DNA of 31,023 bases from Chara braunii (GCA_003427395.1 BFEA01000003.1:6212013-6243035), one strand, 5' to 3'; counted from the first letter of the stretch, positions 9,564-20,454 are shown. Notes: generated by a model from the letters alone, not told the origin. Numbers and translations are program-made.

Positions 9564-9770
9564 CCTGGAGTAAGGCTCGTCTCCAGGGCAGTAAGAAGTG
9601 ACTGCCACCACAGGTATGAAACCTGTGTACCACCCACTCTGCACAGGGTGCAGAAGAGGGTGTATGATCTTCAACCGCGCATGGCGGTTGTCCAGCGTCG
9701 AGAGATTAATCCTCAAGGCGCGTGTTAGCCAACACTTGAGTGTCGAACGCGACCCTCGCGATTAGCGAGG
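9564..9770 (+). other. cluster of eight consecutive stem-loops
   Basis: Perfect inverted repeats follow one another with almost no gap: CCTGGAG 9564-9570 with CTCCAGG 9581-9587; GCAGT 9588-9592 with ACTGC 9601-9605; CACAGGT 9609-9615 with ACCTGTG 9621-9627; TCTGCA 9638-9643 with TGCAGA 9649-9654; CAACCGC 9672-9678 with GCGGTTG 9684-9690; CTCAA 9712-9716 with TTGAG 9736-9740, enclosing GTGTT 9722-9726 with AACAC 9731-9735; and CCTCGC 9754-9759 with GCGAGG 9765-9770. This looks like a compactly folded RNA. I recognise no known RNA family. Confidence 0.6.
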
Positions 9771-10469
9771 ACCGCTTGAGTATGGGAACTACATAGTACG
9801 CCATCATTGCGACCGCTTGCGTATGCTTGCATCGCGAACCTATATGAGTTAGCCCTGCGTCCGCGCGATTTTTTATCAAGTCTCGCTCGTGACACCTGCC
9901 TGATTTCCGCATCGGAGAGTTATGGGATGGCCACCGAGGGGCTAGGAGCGTTGTCGCGTTGTTTGTGTTGTGTCGTGTTGTTTGTGCGTGTATGTGTGTT
10001 TTATTTTTGTGTTCGTAAGAGTGGAGTGCGCGTGGTGCATGGGATGCGTCCTAGTCGACCGACGACGAGCCGCGCTTGGGACTTCAGCCCCCCAAGATGT
10101 CGGTTCGCGTGCAGGTCCGATAGGCGTACTACCGCGCGTACCCCTTATGCTACAGCGAACGAGAAACGCCCTCGGTTGGTCCACCTCTGCGATTGCAACT
10201 TAGTAGCTTTCGTATTGTGGACTGGTAGCTCGGCGGGGATACGCCCACCGAAGGCAGGTGACAGCTCCCGTAGGGTGGAGGTAAGATGTGCCTCGCGTAT
10301 GCCCTATCCTGTCGTACGGGCTGGCGAGAGGTATGGCTGACGCACTCGGTCGGAGCGGGCTAAGGAAACTTCATTTGTGTGTTCCCGACGAGGTTAGTCC
10401 AACTCTTGCGTGACGCGGCCGAGAGGGTCCTGTGCCGCCACGTGCGGTGCCGGACCAATGCGCGCGACA
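9771..10469. other. noncoding, no recognised feature
   Basis: A GACCGCTTG-M-GTATG word is repeated at about 9771 and 9810. A GT-rich stretch lies at 9958-10010. The frame at 9807-10340 is open for 177 codons but has no start context, domain or conserved motif that I can support. Confidence 0.4.
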
Positions 10470-10708
10470 CCACTTTGGTTGTCCTTCGCTGTTCAACGTC
10501 GGTACGGATGCTGCCATACTGTACGCAATCACCTTGACTTTCAGAGTAACCACCGTAGGAGTCTGACTACTGGGAGGCTTCGATAATCTGTGTCGCTTGA
10601 CAATATTATGATGGTGAATGTACCTGCCTCGTCTAGTGTACGGACCTGCTATAATTGTGGGGATTCTTATGCCGCCGTTTTGGTTGTCTTTCTCGTTATT
10701 GTGGTCCT
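10470..10708 (+). repeat. terminal direct repeat, right copy C
   Basis: It carries the same landmarks in the same order as copies A and B, from CCACTTTGG through AGTAACCACCGTAGGAGTC and TCGATAATCTGTGTCGC to TATAATTGTGGGGAT. It ends at CTCCACT. Substitutions and a few small deletions (for example after GGGAG near 10577) show that it is a separate old copy and not an assembly duplicate. Confidence 0.88.
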
Positions 10709-10834
10709 CCACTATGGTTGTCCTTGGTTGTCTTTCTTGTTATTGTGGTCCTCCACTTTCGCTATCCTCGGTTGTCTTTCTCGTTATTGTGGTCCTCCAC
10801 GCTGGCTGTCTTTCTCGTTATTGTGTTCCTCCAA
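10682..10834 (+). repeat. 34-44 bp minisatellite at the right edge
   Basis: Four units start at about 10682, 10726, 10770 and 10804. Each has the form GGTTGTCTTTCTCGTTATTG followed by TGGTCCTCCAC. The same words occur singly in the left copies A and B. Sequence composition changes sharply to AT-rich right after it. Confidence 0.9.
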
Positions 10835-11743
10835 CAGTCAAATCAAAATTTATTACCAAATTTAAAATAAAAAATAAAATTTAAAATTCAAAACTATTTA
10901 TTTTTATAATTTCTTTTGTACGGATGGGCAAGTGGTTTCGGGCCATATTGGTAGCATAGGTTTTTTAATGTTTTTTACTTTTTATCTTTGCATCTGTCCA
11001 TCCCCCGAAAAAATAAAACGTGTGCAACATGTTTATCCTTCCAGCAAAAAAAAAAAAAAAAAAAAAACATTTTTTTTTTTTTTAAATACTTTCCGTCTAG
11101 GTTGTTTTACTGGACGCGCGGGCACTCAACTTGTGCCCTGATACATACCCGGGTGGCCGGCCGCGCATGAACCCCGGGCAGGGTTTAGGGCAAGCCCAAC
11201 GGGGGAAAAAAAAGAACAATTTCATAAAAAAAATATGTTGTGTAGAATTACAATACAAAAAACTTTTGTTCGAGGGTCATATCAAAATTCCGCACGGAAT
11301 CAAAGATTAAAAAAAAAATAACAAAATCACACTAAGGCATTCCCCTTTAAACCCCCTTAGCCCCTTTAATGCAAATTTATACCCCTCTTCCCCCATTGAC
11401 ATCCAACTAAAAAAAAATGAAAATAGCCCGGAGTTGGGGTTTCTATGGGAGAACATAGAAAGGCAAAAAATAATAATAATAAATAAATAAATAAATACTC
11501 GTGTATCCTGGGCGTCACGCCCGGGTGCCAGGTCGGGCATGAAAATCTTCCTAGATTTATTATTATTTTTTTTTGTTAAAAAAAAAAATTTGAAATGCAA
11601 AAAAATAATTATGAGGTTGTTTTAAACCTTACATACGTAACATACCTATTCATATATATATATATTTTTTTTTTCTTTAGTTTTTAAGCAAAAAAATATT
11701 CAAATAACTCGCCCGCCTACGACTCCCCGCGGTCGACCAATTA
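10835..11743. other. AT-rich noncoding DNA with homopolymers
   Basis: A- and T-runs occur at 11045-11085 and elsewhere. A decayed copy of the ~75 bp dispersed AT-rich core (ATGTTGTGTAGAAT..., GAGGGTCATATCAAAATTC) lies at about 11232-11290. Short GC patches near 11110-11200 and 11505-11540 resemble the GC heads of the repeats farther right. No gene is seen. Confidence 0.5.
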
Positions 11744-12625
11744 AAAAATTCCCACGCTAAATAAAAGTTGAAAAAACATTCCATAAACTGCGTTGCCACA
11801 TGTACGCACCCTCGTACGAGTACGTATTCGTACTCTTTTACCCGTACGCTACTCGTACGCTAGAGTGCCCGTACGAGGTTTTTTTTTTTTTTTTTTTCAT
11901 CCGACATTATTTTAATCGTTTTCATAAAGTTCTTATAGGAATCTAAGAATGATGCTCATCCAAATGTTGCTTGTTTTGGGTTTTTACATCACATATTGTT
12001 TTTTTAATTTTTTTTAATTAACTTTTTTTTTTTTTTTTTTTTTGCTTTTTCGTACGGGAGCGTACAAGACGTACAGGTTCCGGTACGGATATCGTACATA
12101 TATTACCTTTACGTCTCGTATGAAAAAGACCCCGTACGTGTACGTTATGCAACGTAGTGCATAAGAAAAAAAATCCTTCATATTTATAAATTTTCATTTC
12201 AATGTTCGTCTAATTCTAAAATTTCCAATTTCATTTGATAAGTTCCCGTCTAAATATGAGTTTTTCCTTCCAACTACATCCATTTGTTCAATATGGAATA
12301 AAAGTCTGAATAATTTTATGAAATATTTTCATTAAACTTTTATTTAACTACAATAAATATTTTAAAATTTAGATTGGATTAACCTATTTATGAGTGGAAA
12401 TCCTTACTTAGAATGACACTCTAATTAAAATATTTCATAACTTCATCCAAACTTTCATTTCATTTACTTATATTGGAATTAAAATAAAAAGGTCATTCTT
12501 GGAAAGAGAGTTTTCAATTAAAATGGAAAATTTTAAAATTTAAATTACATTTTTTAAGATGGAATGAAAATTTAAAATTTCGAATGTAATGTTACTATAG
12601 AATGATTATTTAATTCTGCGATTTT
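11744..12625 (+). repeat. AT-rich repeat family 1, copy 1 (split by an insertion)
   Basis: The left piece (11744-11786) has AAATTCCCACG and AAAGTTGAAAAAAC. The right piece (12165-12625) runs from CCTTCATATTTATAAAT through GAGTTTTTCCTTCCAACTAC, GATTGGATTAACCTATTT and TTCTTGGAAAGA to ACATTTTTTAAGATGGAATG and AATGTAATG. The same order occurs at 13729-14668 and 14848-15350, and inverted at 16795-17272. Confidence 0.8.
11787..12159. mobile_element. 373 bp MITE-like element, 5 bp target duplication CATAA
   Basis: It interrupts repeat copy 1. CATAA flanks both sides (11782-11786 and 12160-12164). The ends are imperfect inverted repeats: ACTGCGTTGC at 11787-11796 and GCAACGTAGT at 12149-12158, one mismatch in ten. 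The interior is dense in CGTACG and GTACG words plus long T-runs. There is no coding capacity, so it would be non-autonomous. The superfamily cannot be named from these ends. Confidence 0.65.
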
Positions 12626-13728
12626 TTTTTTGTGACCTTGGAGGTCAAGTGCTCGACCGCCGTGCGCATATGGCCGCGTTGTCATGAACAAGGGGAATAC
12701 ATTGCTCCCTATTAGACGTCTGATTGAGACGTCCGTCGATCAGGCAGAAAGTCTTATAAAGCCTTATTTTTGTCTCACAAGATTAGTCCCCATTTATGAG
12801 ATTCTGGAACGTTGTTTCAAACTGTTCAGATAGAAGTTCTCCTTTGGTTGTCCCCATCCTCCTCTTCTTGTACTTGAATCGACTTATCCACGGAGGACAG
12901 GGGAGAAGGACGTTTAACGACATCCCCATCTTATGTTTTTTTTTTATGGAGAAGCCCCTTTCGAAAAACATTAATTTCTATTTTGTGGGGCAACTCTCAA
13001 CAATACCCTTGTAAAAACGACGACGACAAACTTATCATCGTGCAATGTTGGTGCAGATCACATCGATTTTCACCAGTCCATGACTTTGGAGATCGGTTGT
13101 GACTCATTTATTTGATTTCACATTCGTTGGTATCAAGTCAAATATGAGGTTTCGCAAATTTAAGTCAACGAGATTCCTAATAACCCCTATAGGCAAGGTA
13201 ATCCATAATCAATGGTACATTTTCAAAAAGTAATTTTTAACACAAGAATTTTCATGCATTTTACCTAGAGGAACATATATCTCATGGTTTTATGCCAATC
13301 ACTCAATTATTCCTCCATCATCCAAGAATGAAATGTGGCAGTGTAGAGTTGATCCTTCATCCTTATCTTGTCCCTTCCGTTTCTAAGCATCCAGTTAATT
13401 ATACATTTAAAGGAAGTCATGTAAGTAACGAGGTTTCTACCCTCGTTAGAACTGAAACCTTTAGGGGGGGAAACTCTCGTAACTCTAGAGGTTGTCCACA
13501 TGCTTTTATACACTCGGATCAACCTACACCTAACCTCAACAGAGAGGAATGAGGCTTCATCGTCTGTCGAGGTTAATATTGGCTTCATCGTTCGTCAAGG
13601 TTAATAGTAACTCATACAAAGTTTGATTAATTGTGGTTTCAACTAGGCATACTGATACTAGTTTGTCTTAACTCCTTCAACAAAACACATGCTCATAAGA
13701 TTCACGATCCTCTGCTTACCTTTATTCA
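12626..13728. other. no recognised gene
   Basis: Mixed AT-rich sequence. Frames such as 12783-12971 (-), 13292-13552 (+) and 13307-13588 (-) lack any recognisable domain. I see no RNA gene. Confidence 0.4.
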
Positions 13729-14668
13729 ATAAAAAAATTCCCACGAAAAATGAAAGTTGAAAAAAAATTCATAAAACGAAAATCCTTCATATTTATAAAT
13801 TATCATTTCAATGTTCATCCAATTTTCAAGTTACTAAATTATAAGTGGTCCGCAAACCGGACGTTAGGTACCCCCGTCGTCCGGACGTCCGGCCTTTTGG
13901 CACTAAAAAAAAAAAAAAAAAAAAAAAATCACAATATTTCATATGCTCTAGAAACCCCCCTAAAAAAGTTTCAATTTTTTTTTAGCATTTGGTGATAGGG
14001 TGGTATTTGGGGTGGGGCGGGGGAGGGGGTAGATGAGTTTTGGTGGGGATAGCAAGGGTATAGGTGGGTATTCAAATCTTTGAAGATTTTTATTATTTAT
14101 TCTACTGACCCAAATGATCCAAAAATTTGGTCGCATACGCCCGATGCAAGGTGGAAGCCACATCATTTTTTTTTATTTTATTTTTTTTGGTAGTAGGTCG
14201 AACATACCCTGTCCGGTCCGACGTCCGAGCAGACGCTCGGTCGGACAGCCCGGACGGTCAGGGGGGTATAGTTTTATTTTATAAATTCCCATATAGATAT
14301 CAGTTTTTCCTTCCACCTACATCTCTTTGTTCAAGAAGGAATGAAAGGCTGAACAAGTTTATAAAATAATTTAATTAAACTTTCATTCTATTAAAACAAA
14401 TATCTTCTAATTTTGATTGGATTAACCTATTTGTGACTGAAATCCTTACTGAGAATAACAGTCCAATCAAAATATTTGATCATTCATCCAGACTTTCATT
14501 CCATCTCTAGCATGAGTACAAATAAAAAAGCATACCCCATTCTTGGAAAAAAAAATTTCAAGTAAGATGAAAAATTTTAAAATTGGAATGACATTTTTTA
14601 AGATGGAATGAAAATTTAAAATTTAGAATGTAATTTTCCTATAGACTAATCATTTAATTATGAGAAAA
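13729..14668 (+). repeat. AT-rich repeat family 1, copy 2 (split by an insertion)
   Basis: The left part 13729-13849 aligns with the start of copies 1 and 3. The right part, from about 14276, resumes at ATAAATTCCC and TCAGTTTTTCCTTCCACCTAC and continues to ACATTTTTTAAGATGGAATG near 14591. The break holds a CCGGACG-rich insertion. Confidence 0.78.
13850..14275. mobile_element. CCGGACG-rich insertion in repeat copy 2
   Basis: GC-rich ends (CCGGACG, GTCCGGACGTCCGG near 13891-13905, and GTCCGACGTCCGAGC near 14217) enclose an AT-rich centre with A- and T-runs. The right-end text CCCGGACGGTCAGGGGGG matches the element ending near 16430 (CCCCGGACGGTCAAGAGGG). The TATA on each side may be a short target duplication, but the borders are uncertain. 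Confidence 0.5.
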
Positions 14669-14847
14669 TTTATGTTGTTGGTAAGCAAGTTAATGATAAC
14701 CGAGTCACCTTCAGTCTGAGAGAATAGTTCGCGATCACTCAAAACTTGTAGAATAAATAAACTAAATGACTTTATAAAAAGGCATAAAATATTGAACATA
14801 GGGGTTCATATATATGAGTGACCAGAGATAGCATAATCCATAAAAAA

Positions 14848-15350
14848 AAATATTCTCACAAAGAATGAAAGTTGAAAAAATATTCCGTATAAAAAAAATA
14901 TTTATATTAATAAATTATCATTCCAATGTTCGTCAAATTATGTAATTTTTTATTTTCTTTGATAATTTTCGGTCCAAATATGAGTTTTTCCTTCCAACTG
15001 CATCTATTTGTTCAAGGTGGAATGAAAATTTGGACGAGTTTATAAAATGTCATAATTAAACTTTCATGACACTACAACAAATATTGTCAAACGTAGATTG
15101 GATTTACCTGTTTATGATTGAAAATCCTTACATTGAATGACTGTCCAAGTAAAATATTTAACAAACTTATCCAGACTTTCATTCTATCACGAGCATGCAA
15201 TTCGAATAAGAAAGGATACCTGCTTTTTTGAATGATAGTTTTTAAGTAACACAAAATTTTTTAAAATTAAAAGACATTTTTTAAGATGGAATAAAAATTT
15301 AAAATTTAGAATGTAATTTTACTATGAAATTGTTATTTAATTATGCGAAT
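14848..15350 (+). repeat. AT-rich repeat family 1, copy 3
   Basis: It starts at TATTCTCACAAAGAATGAAAG and continues through GAGTTTTTCCTTCCAACTGC, GATTGGATTTACCTG and CATTTTTTAAGATGGAATAA to AATGTAATTTTACTATG. It appears uninterrupted. No coding potential is seen. Confidence 0.8.
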
Positions 15351-16035
15351 TTTTTCTATTCTATTCTACGAAAAACGCTTTTAACAAATATCAAAAGATC
15401 GATCATTTTTTTCAATAAAAAATAGTGATTTCAATGTACGATGCAAAAAGATAAAAGAGAGAAAGACATATAATGTTTATTGTTTTTCGAACAAACAAGT
15501 GTTAAGGTTTATTTTGTTTAAGTCATGTACCTCTCTCCTATAAGCATTTGGGTCTGTAGGAACAGCTTGGACGTTGAGGAGAAGCGAGGGTCGTATCCTT
15601 GGAAATACAAATCACAAAACTGAAACTTCTAATCCGAGAAGGTGTCTTGGATATACATGTGAGACATTGTGCCCAAGCAGCACAGACCACAAACAGGGCG
15701 GTTGCTCACTAATATCAATAACACATCGTTAACGCATCACTACCACAATGTCGATCACTGCGTCGAAAGGTTTTTTTTTTATAACAAAGAAAAAAACGAT
15801 TTTTTTTTTATTTCATAAACAATCAATCCGTTCTTCTATATTCGATTGAAAATTCAACTAATGACATGGTGTTGATAGTTACTTAAGATAAGTAAAATGA
15901 CATACACACCTAGGAGTTATAGTTTATGGTTGTCGTGTCGTTGCAGTGTCTGCTTCTCGTCCGCGATTAAAACATTATTTCTCTATAATTTGATATTATG
16001 CAGTACTTTCCTTGAGTAAATGAAGCGAGGCTACC
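15351..16035. other. no recognised feature
   Basis: AT-rich sequence with T-runs near 15770 and 15800. No gene, RNA or repeat that I can support. Confidence 0.4.
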
Positions 16036-16447
16036 AGTTGTCCGTTGCCGAACGTCCTGGCCGGACGTATGGGCGGACAGTCGGGGGGATCCCGGACGTC
16101 CAAGTCCGGACAACTTCATTTTTAGCAATTAAAAAAGCATGAAAAAAATAAACAAAAAAAGTTTTATTTTATTTTTTTTTTTATTTTAAAATTGACAGAG
16201 AATTTCGATATGATTCCAATGCAAACGTTTTTCAGTTTATTTTTCTGTATAACATACTTTTGTTTAAGAGTTTTCCGAGAAANTTTTTTTTTTTTTTTTT
16301 TTTTTTTCGCANNGGCCATGCTAATCTTNTTTNTNTNNTTNNNNTTTTNNTGGNTTGTACAGACTGCCCGAGAAGGACGTTCGACCAGTTGTAAGATCAG
16401 ACAACCCCGGACGGTCAAGAGGGTCCGGACGTCCGATCAGGTAACCT
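16036..16447. mobile_element. second CCGGACG-type repeat with a foldback left end
   Basis: AGTTGTCCG (16036-16044) pairs with CGGACAACT (16107-16115), with CCGGACG and CCCGGACGTCC words between. An AT-rich middle contains a reverse copy of the ~75 bp core (about 16180-16265), a T-run and the U6-like antisense stretch. The right part CCCCGGACGGTCAAGAGGG (about 16403-16421) matches the insertion ending near 14270. Confidence 0.5.
16308..16355 (-). pseudogene. truncated U6 snRNA-like fragment joined to an A-run, masked by Ns
   Basis: The + strand reads CGCA-NN-GGCCATGCTAATCTT and then N/T-mixed text. This is the reverse complement of the central U6 sequence (AAGATTAGCATGGCC-x-x-TGCG). The remaining unmasked bases keep register with U6 through CAATTTTATCGG. 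All but one of the Ns fall where U6 has a base other than T on this strand. On the minus strand the U6 part ends at TGCG and runs into about 25 A residues. It could be a retroposed U6 fragment or an assembly/consensus blend of a T-run with U6 reads. Confidence 0.65.
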
Positions 16448-16794
16448 AGAAACGAAGCCATTTGTGAAACTTTTGAGTGGTGGTGACGGGGAGGGGGTTG
16501 CAAAAATTCTTCTGAGTCTTTTTGGACACTCTAAAAAAACTAAAAGTTATTGAGACGCCTATAGAACTTATATGGACATAACAACTATCCTCCTCAGTGA
16601 CTCACAATCAACCGCAGCGAATTGAATAATTCCACAATCCAACCTAACATGTAGTAGAAGACAATGAAAATGAGACTAATCCAAAATAACTGAAATAAAT
16701 AATAATAGTTAATAAAAGAAAGTTTCAACAATCCTCATATGGATTCATGTGAGAACATCAACAGAAAAATTAACCTGTATTAAATAATCGTTCT
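16448..16794. other. no recognised feature
   Basis: AT-rich sequence without repeats or genes that I can support. Confidence 0.4.
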
Positions 16795-17272
16795 GTAATA
16801 AAGTAGCATTCTAAATTTTAAATTTTTATTCCATCTTAAAAAATATCATTCAAATTTTAAAATTTTTGCGTCTTATTTGAAAATTTATCTTCCAAGAATA
16901 GGGTATCCGTTCCTATTTGAACTGGATGCTAGACATGAATTAAAAATCTGGATGAGTTTACGAAATATTTAAATTGAACTGTTATTCTAAATAAGGATTT
17001 TCAATCGTACAATAGGTTATTCAGATCTAAATTATAAGATATTAGTTGTCGTTGAATAAAAATAAAATTTAAATATTTAATAAACTCGTCCAAACTTTCA
17101 TTCCATCTTGAACAAATAGATGTAGTTGGAAAGAAAAAATTATATTTAAGCAGAAACTTATCAAATAAAAGTGAAAATGCTAAAATTTAACGAACATGAG
17201 AATGATAATTTACAAGTATAAAGGATTTTGTTTTTATGAAATGTTTCCGTAACTTTCATAAATCGTGATAAT
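16795..17272 (-). repeat. AT-rich repeat family 1, inverted copy 4
   Basis: It reads as the reverse complement of the copies at 12-15 kb: ATTCCATCTTAAAAAATATC near 16830, TCCAAGAATAGGGTATCC near 16892, and the Gaa-rich AACAAATAGATGTAGTTGGA near 17112. With copy 3 it makes an inverted pair about 1.4 kb apart, enclosing the U6-like fragment. Confidence 0.75.
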
Positions 17273-18867
17273 TTTTCTGTAGATTGCATCTTGTAACCTC
17301 AACATGAACACGAGAGGTCCCAAATGCACCATAGGAATGAGTTCGGTAAAGTAATAGAATATAGGAACAATAATTAATTTAAATCTAAACGATAAAATAT
17401 ATATATATATATATTCCTCACAGCAAGTGAGAATGAAAATATTAAAACAAAAGTTGCATAAACAAACTCAGCAACTCGTTTTGAAAGACTTGTCTCAAGA
17501 GGATACCAATTTAGTCAAAATATTGTATGCAAGGCACAAAAAAACAGTCTTAAACCATCATTACTTTTCCCAAGCATTTTTTCGAAGTTGAAGTATACAT
17601 ACAACAACGACTCTCAAAAACCACCGCGGTGTTCTTTCGCAAGATATTCATCTAGGAGAAATAGATCGCATGCGAGATCTATTATGCTCGGATGAATATG
17701 ACGTAAACCATAACCCTAGTATTTTTTAAAAGTTGCATCTTTATCTAAATTGCGTGTTGGATTTCTTAGTTAAAAAGTATACTGGTGGTTATAAAAGAGT
17801 CGAGAGTGTTCCTTTTATCTGTGTTGCAGTTGATCGAGAGACACAATACTTCACAATTGATGTGAGCCATAGAAAAAAAATGCTAGTTATCATCAATTCT
17901 AAAGATATTGACACTCAATGTGAGACCAGTATAATCATAGAAAAATAAGAAGTAATGTTGATGAACACAGAGTCACTTAGAATCTTAAAAAAAAACAAAA
18001 TTAAATGTCACTCTGGTAGGAATTTCGGATGCATTTAACCTATGTGACCCTCTTTGACACACAATCATTAAGAATTGATATGAAAAAACTTAAGCTTACA
18101 AATTCCGCTTTGCTTTATAACTGCTTGTCAATCGTAATGTTGTTGAAATTGAACAATGTTATACTGAAATACAGTTTATCGACTAACTTCACTGAAAATA
18201 TCTATAGTAGCATATTTGAGACAAAAATTCATTTGCGCAAGCACTTCAACAAATTTAATAGGAATTATAAGGGAGGTTAAGCAAATAAAAAAGAAATGGA
18301 AGAAAACAAAAGACGTGACAAGTCAATAATACTTGACGCACCCGATACAACAATTACAGACTAAACCGAATTTAGGTCTAACACAAAAGTTTTCAATGAC
18401 ATTGTACGAAGGATTGAATGACCTTAAGCAAGTATTCAAAAGATGATGGAGTACTAGTTAAATTCATTATACTATTCTACGATACGGTAACATTAAATTT
18501 GTTAAAAAATTATAATCATGTCATGTTAGGAGGGAGTGGGGGTATGAGGAAAAAAATTGTATCGATAAACCATCATAACGTTTTCCGTAAGTTTTTTCAA
18601 AGTTGCAACTTGTATATAACTACAATTCTCACACCTTTCGTCTCGCTTTTGACATGTAGGTAATTTCCAGCCCATGAAAACGATGTTTTAAAAATACAAA
18701 TGGCTAAACTTCCCGCCGCTTAAGAAAGACAACTTATAAACATTTGATAAAGACTCAACTTGCCATATAGTGAGGCATATTCCTCCCTAAAATGGTAAAG
18801 TAAATATTTGTTATGAAAGTTTTCTCTCTACGTGAAAATACCATAAGCATCTAAAGTATCAACCCAG
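17273..18867. other. no recognised gene
   Basis: AT-rich sequence. An AT microsatellite lies at 17397-17414. Open frames of 71-83 codons (17733-17948, 18029-18280, 18418-18663) have no recognisable domain and could be chance. Confidence 0.4.
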
Positions 18868-19318
18868 TTGCCTAGGTCACCATCTTTTCCCGGACCGTGC
18901 AAGGATCGAGAAAGGTCTTAAAAAAAAAAAAAAAAAAACACAAAATAAAAAAACAAAACATATTATGCAAAATAATAAATTGAACAATGTTTGTCTGAAA
19001 GTTATATAAGAAATCGTTGTCAAATTTTAAATAAAAAATAAATTTTATTCTTATCAAGGTTATTAGAGTGGTTCGGGTCCACTTGCCTGGCCACGCCAAA
19101 AAAACATTAAAAACAAAAAGTAAAAAAATTTCAATTTAGTACAAAATCTCCATATGACCCTGAGGCAAAACATTTTCAGTTTATATTTTCTACATAACAT
19201 AAAAAATAATTTCTGATTTTTTTTAATTTTTTTTTTGGCTGGGACCTTCCCTCGTCCCGGCACGGACGGGCTCCTCACGAAAATAAGGTAGCCCGGACAG
19301 CCCAGCTGGTAGCCTAGA
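18868..19318. mobile_element. ~450 bp inverted-arm repeat with GC heads (CTAGG-YY-ACC) and AT core
   Basis: The left end, CCTAGGTCACC, then CCCGGACCGTGCAAGGATC, AAGGTCTT and an A-run, is mirrored at the right by a T-run, then GGGACCTTCCC, CCCGGCACGGACGGG and GGTAGCCTAG. Inside each arm lies the ~75 bp core in opposite orientation (about 18959-19035 forward, 19125-19215 reverse). The frame is noncoding. No target duplication was identified. Confidence 0.55.
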
Positions 19319-20454
19319 TTTTTATATATTTTTATTATTTTTTTCCTTGGTCTGCCAAATGGTTCCGAACCAATTTGGTAGCCTACATAACCATAGTTAA
19401 TTTGCTGAAAATAATAAGTTAAAATAAACCTAACTTCGACATACCCACTAAAAACTTAAGAAATACATGTGACAAAATTCGTTAATATTATGTTGAAGTA
19501 ACATGAAAACAGAGTAATAATAATCATAATTTTTTAAAATAGGTCCTTAAGAGAGAATTCAAAGTATATATCTATGTCAGACTAAGAAAAAATTTGAAGT
19601 ATACATACACATTTATTATGTTAGGAGTCAGGCTAAAAGAGAATTTAAAATATATATGTATGCACGATAACCAACGCGTACAGTTTGACGCCCACGGGTC
19701 AACGTCCTTACGTTCGAGCGTTGCAGATCTCGTTCAAAGTCCGAACATAAAGAGGTTCAACCCACGTGAAAAAATATTTTGAGGACTTAATTTGAGGTAC
19801 ATGCCTTAATATTTTAAAAGCATTTTGCTAAGCCCAATAAGAACGAAAAATCGCCAACTATGGCGGTGTCAAAACATGCACGCCCTCTCGGTACTTTAAA
19901 TTTTTAAATTTTTTACTTTTTATTTTCACATTATTTCAGGGTTTAAATATATTATTATTTTTTTATTTTTTAAGATAAGTTTTTTATCATGTGCGATACA
20001 CATATATACAATGTTTTATGGAAGTAAACCAAGCAGAAAGAAAAATGATAAATCGCCACAGATAGAGGTAATTAAAACATGCCCTCCCACACACTGGTTT
20101 TCATTCTCTCTTCATTTTATATATACATTTTTTTATTATCTATTTTTTGTATTTTATTTTTATTTCAAAATAGGCAAAAACTTGAAATTTAATGCTACGG
20201 CAAATGTTGTTAAAAATAGTTTTGCATACTATCTAAGCTATCAGAGCGACTTGCAATCCATTAGCTGACTAGGCCAAAAAAAAGTAAACATTTAAAATTT
20301 TATTATTTTTATTTTTTTTTTCTTTTTTTTTTAAATTTAGTACAAAATTTTAAAATAATCCTGAAACAAAAGTTGTTCAGTTTTATTTTTCCATAACATA
20401 TTTGTTGTTCATATTTTTTAGTGTTGTTTTTTTTTGCTGGAACCACGGTTACCT
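19319..20454. repeat. degenerate copies of the same AT-rich families
   Basis: A reversed GC head (TTTGGTAGCCTAC) lies near 19367. Copies of the GGCGGTGTCAAAACATGC / CCCTC motif lie near 19863-19893 and 20055-20100. A reverse ~75 bp core lies near 20335-20405. All are noncoding and too decayed for clean borders. Confidence 0.45.

Larger units (their letters stand above)
2142..10834. mobile_element. putative noncoding element bounded by direct repeats (LARD-like, unproven)
   Basis: The same ~235-240 bp repeat occurs in direct orientation at the left edge (2142-2376 and 2377-2616) and at the right edge (10470-10708). The interior has no credible coding sequence but holds ordered families of hairpin-bearing repeats. 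Past 10834 the sequence becomes strongly AT-rich. Long terminal direct repeats around a structured noncoding interior recall large retrotransposon derivatives (LARDs). However, I cannot show TG...CA ends, a PBS, a polypurine tract or a target duplication. It could equally be a locus embedded between copies of a dispersed tandem repeat. Confidence 0.35.

Noticed and set aside
9807-10340. 177-codon frame on + strand
   Set aside because: No domain, no start context and mixed composition. Part of it reads through a GT-rich tract.
17733-18663. three short AT-rich frames (71-83 codons)
   Set aside because: They are not recognisable, surrounding repeats are noncoding, and the lengths are within chance.
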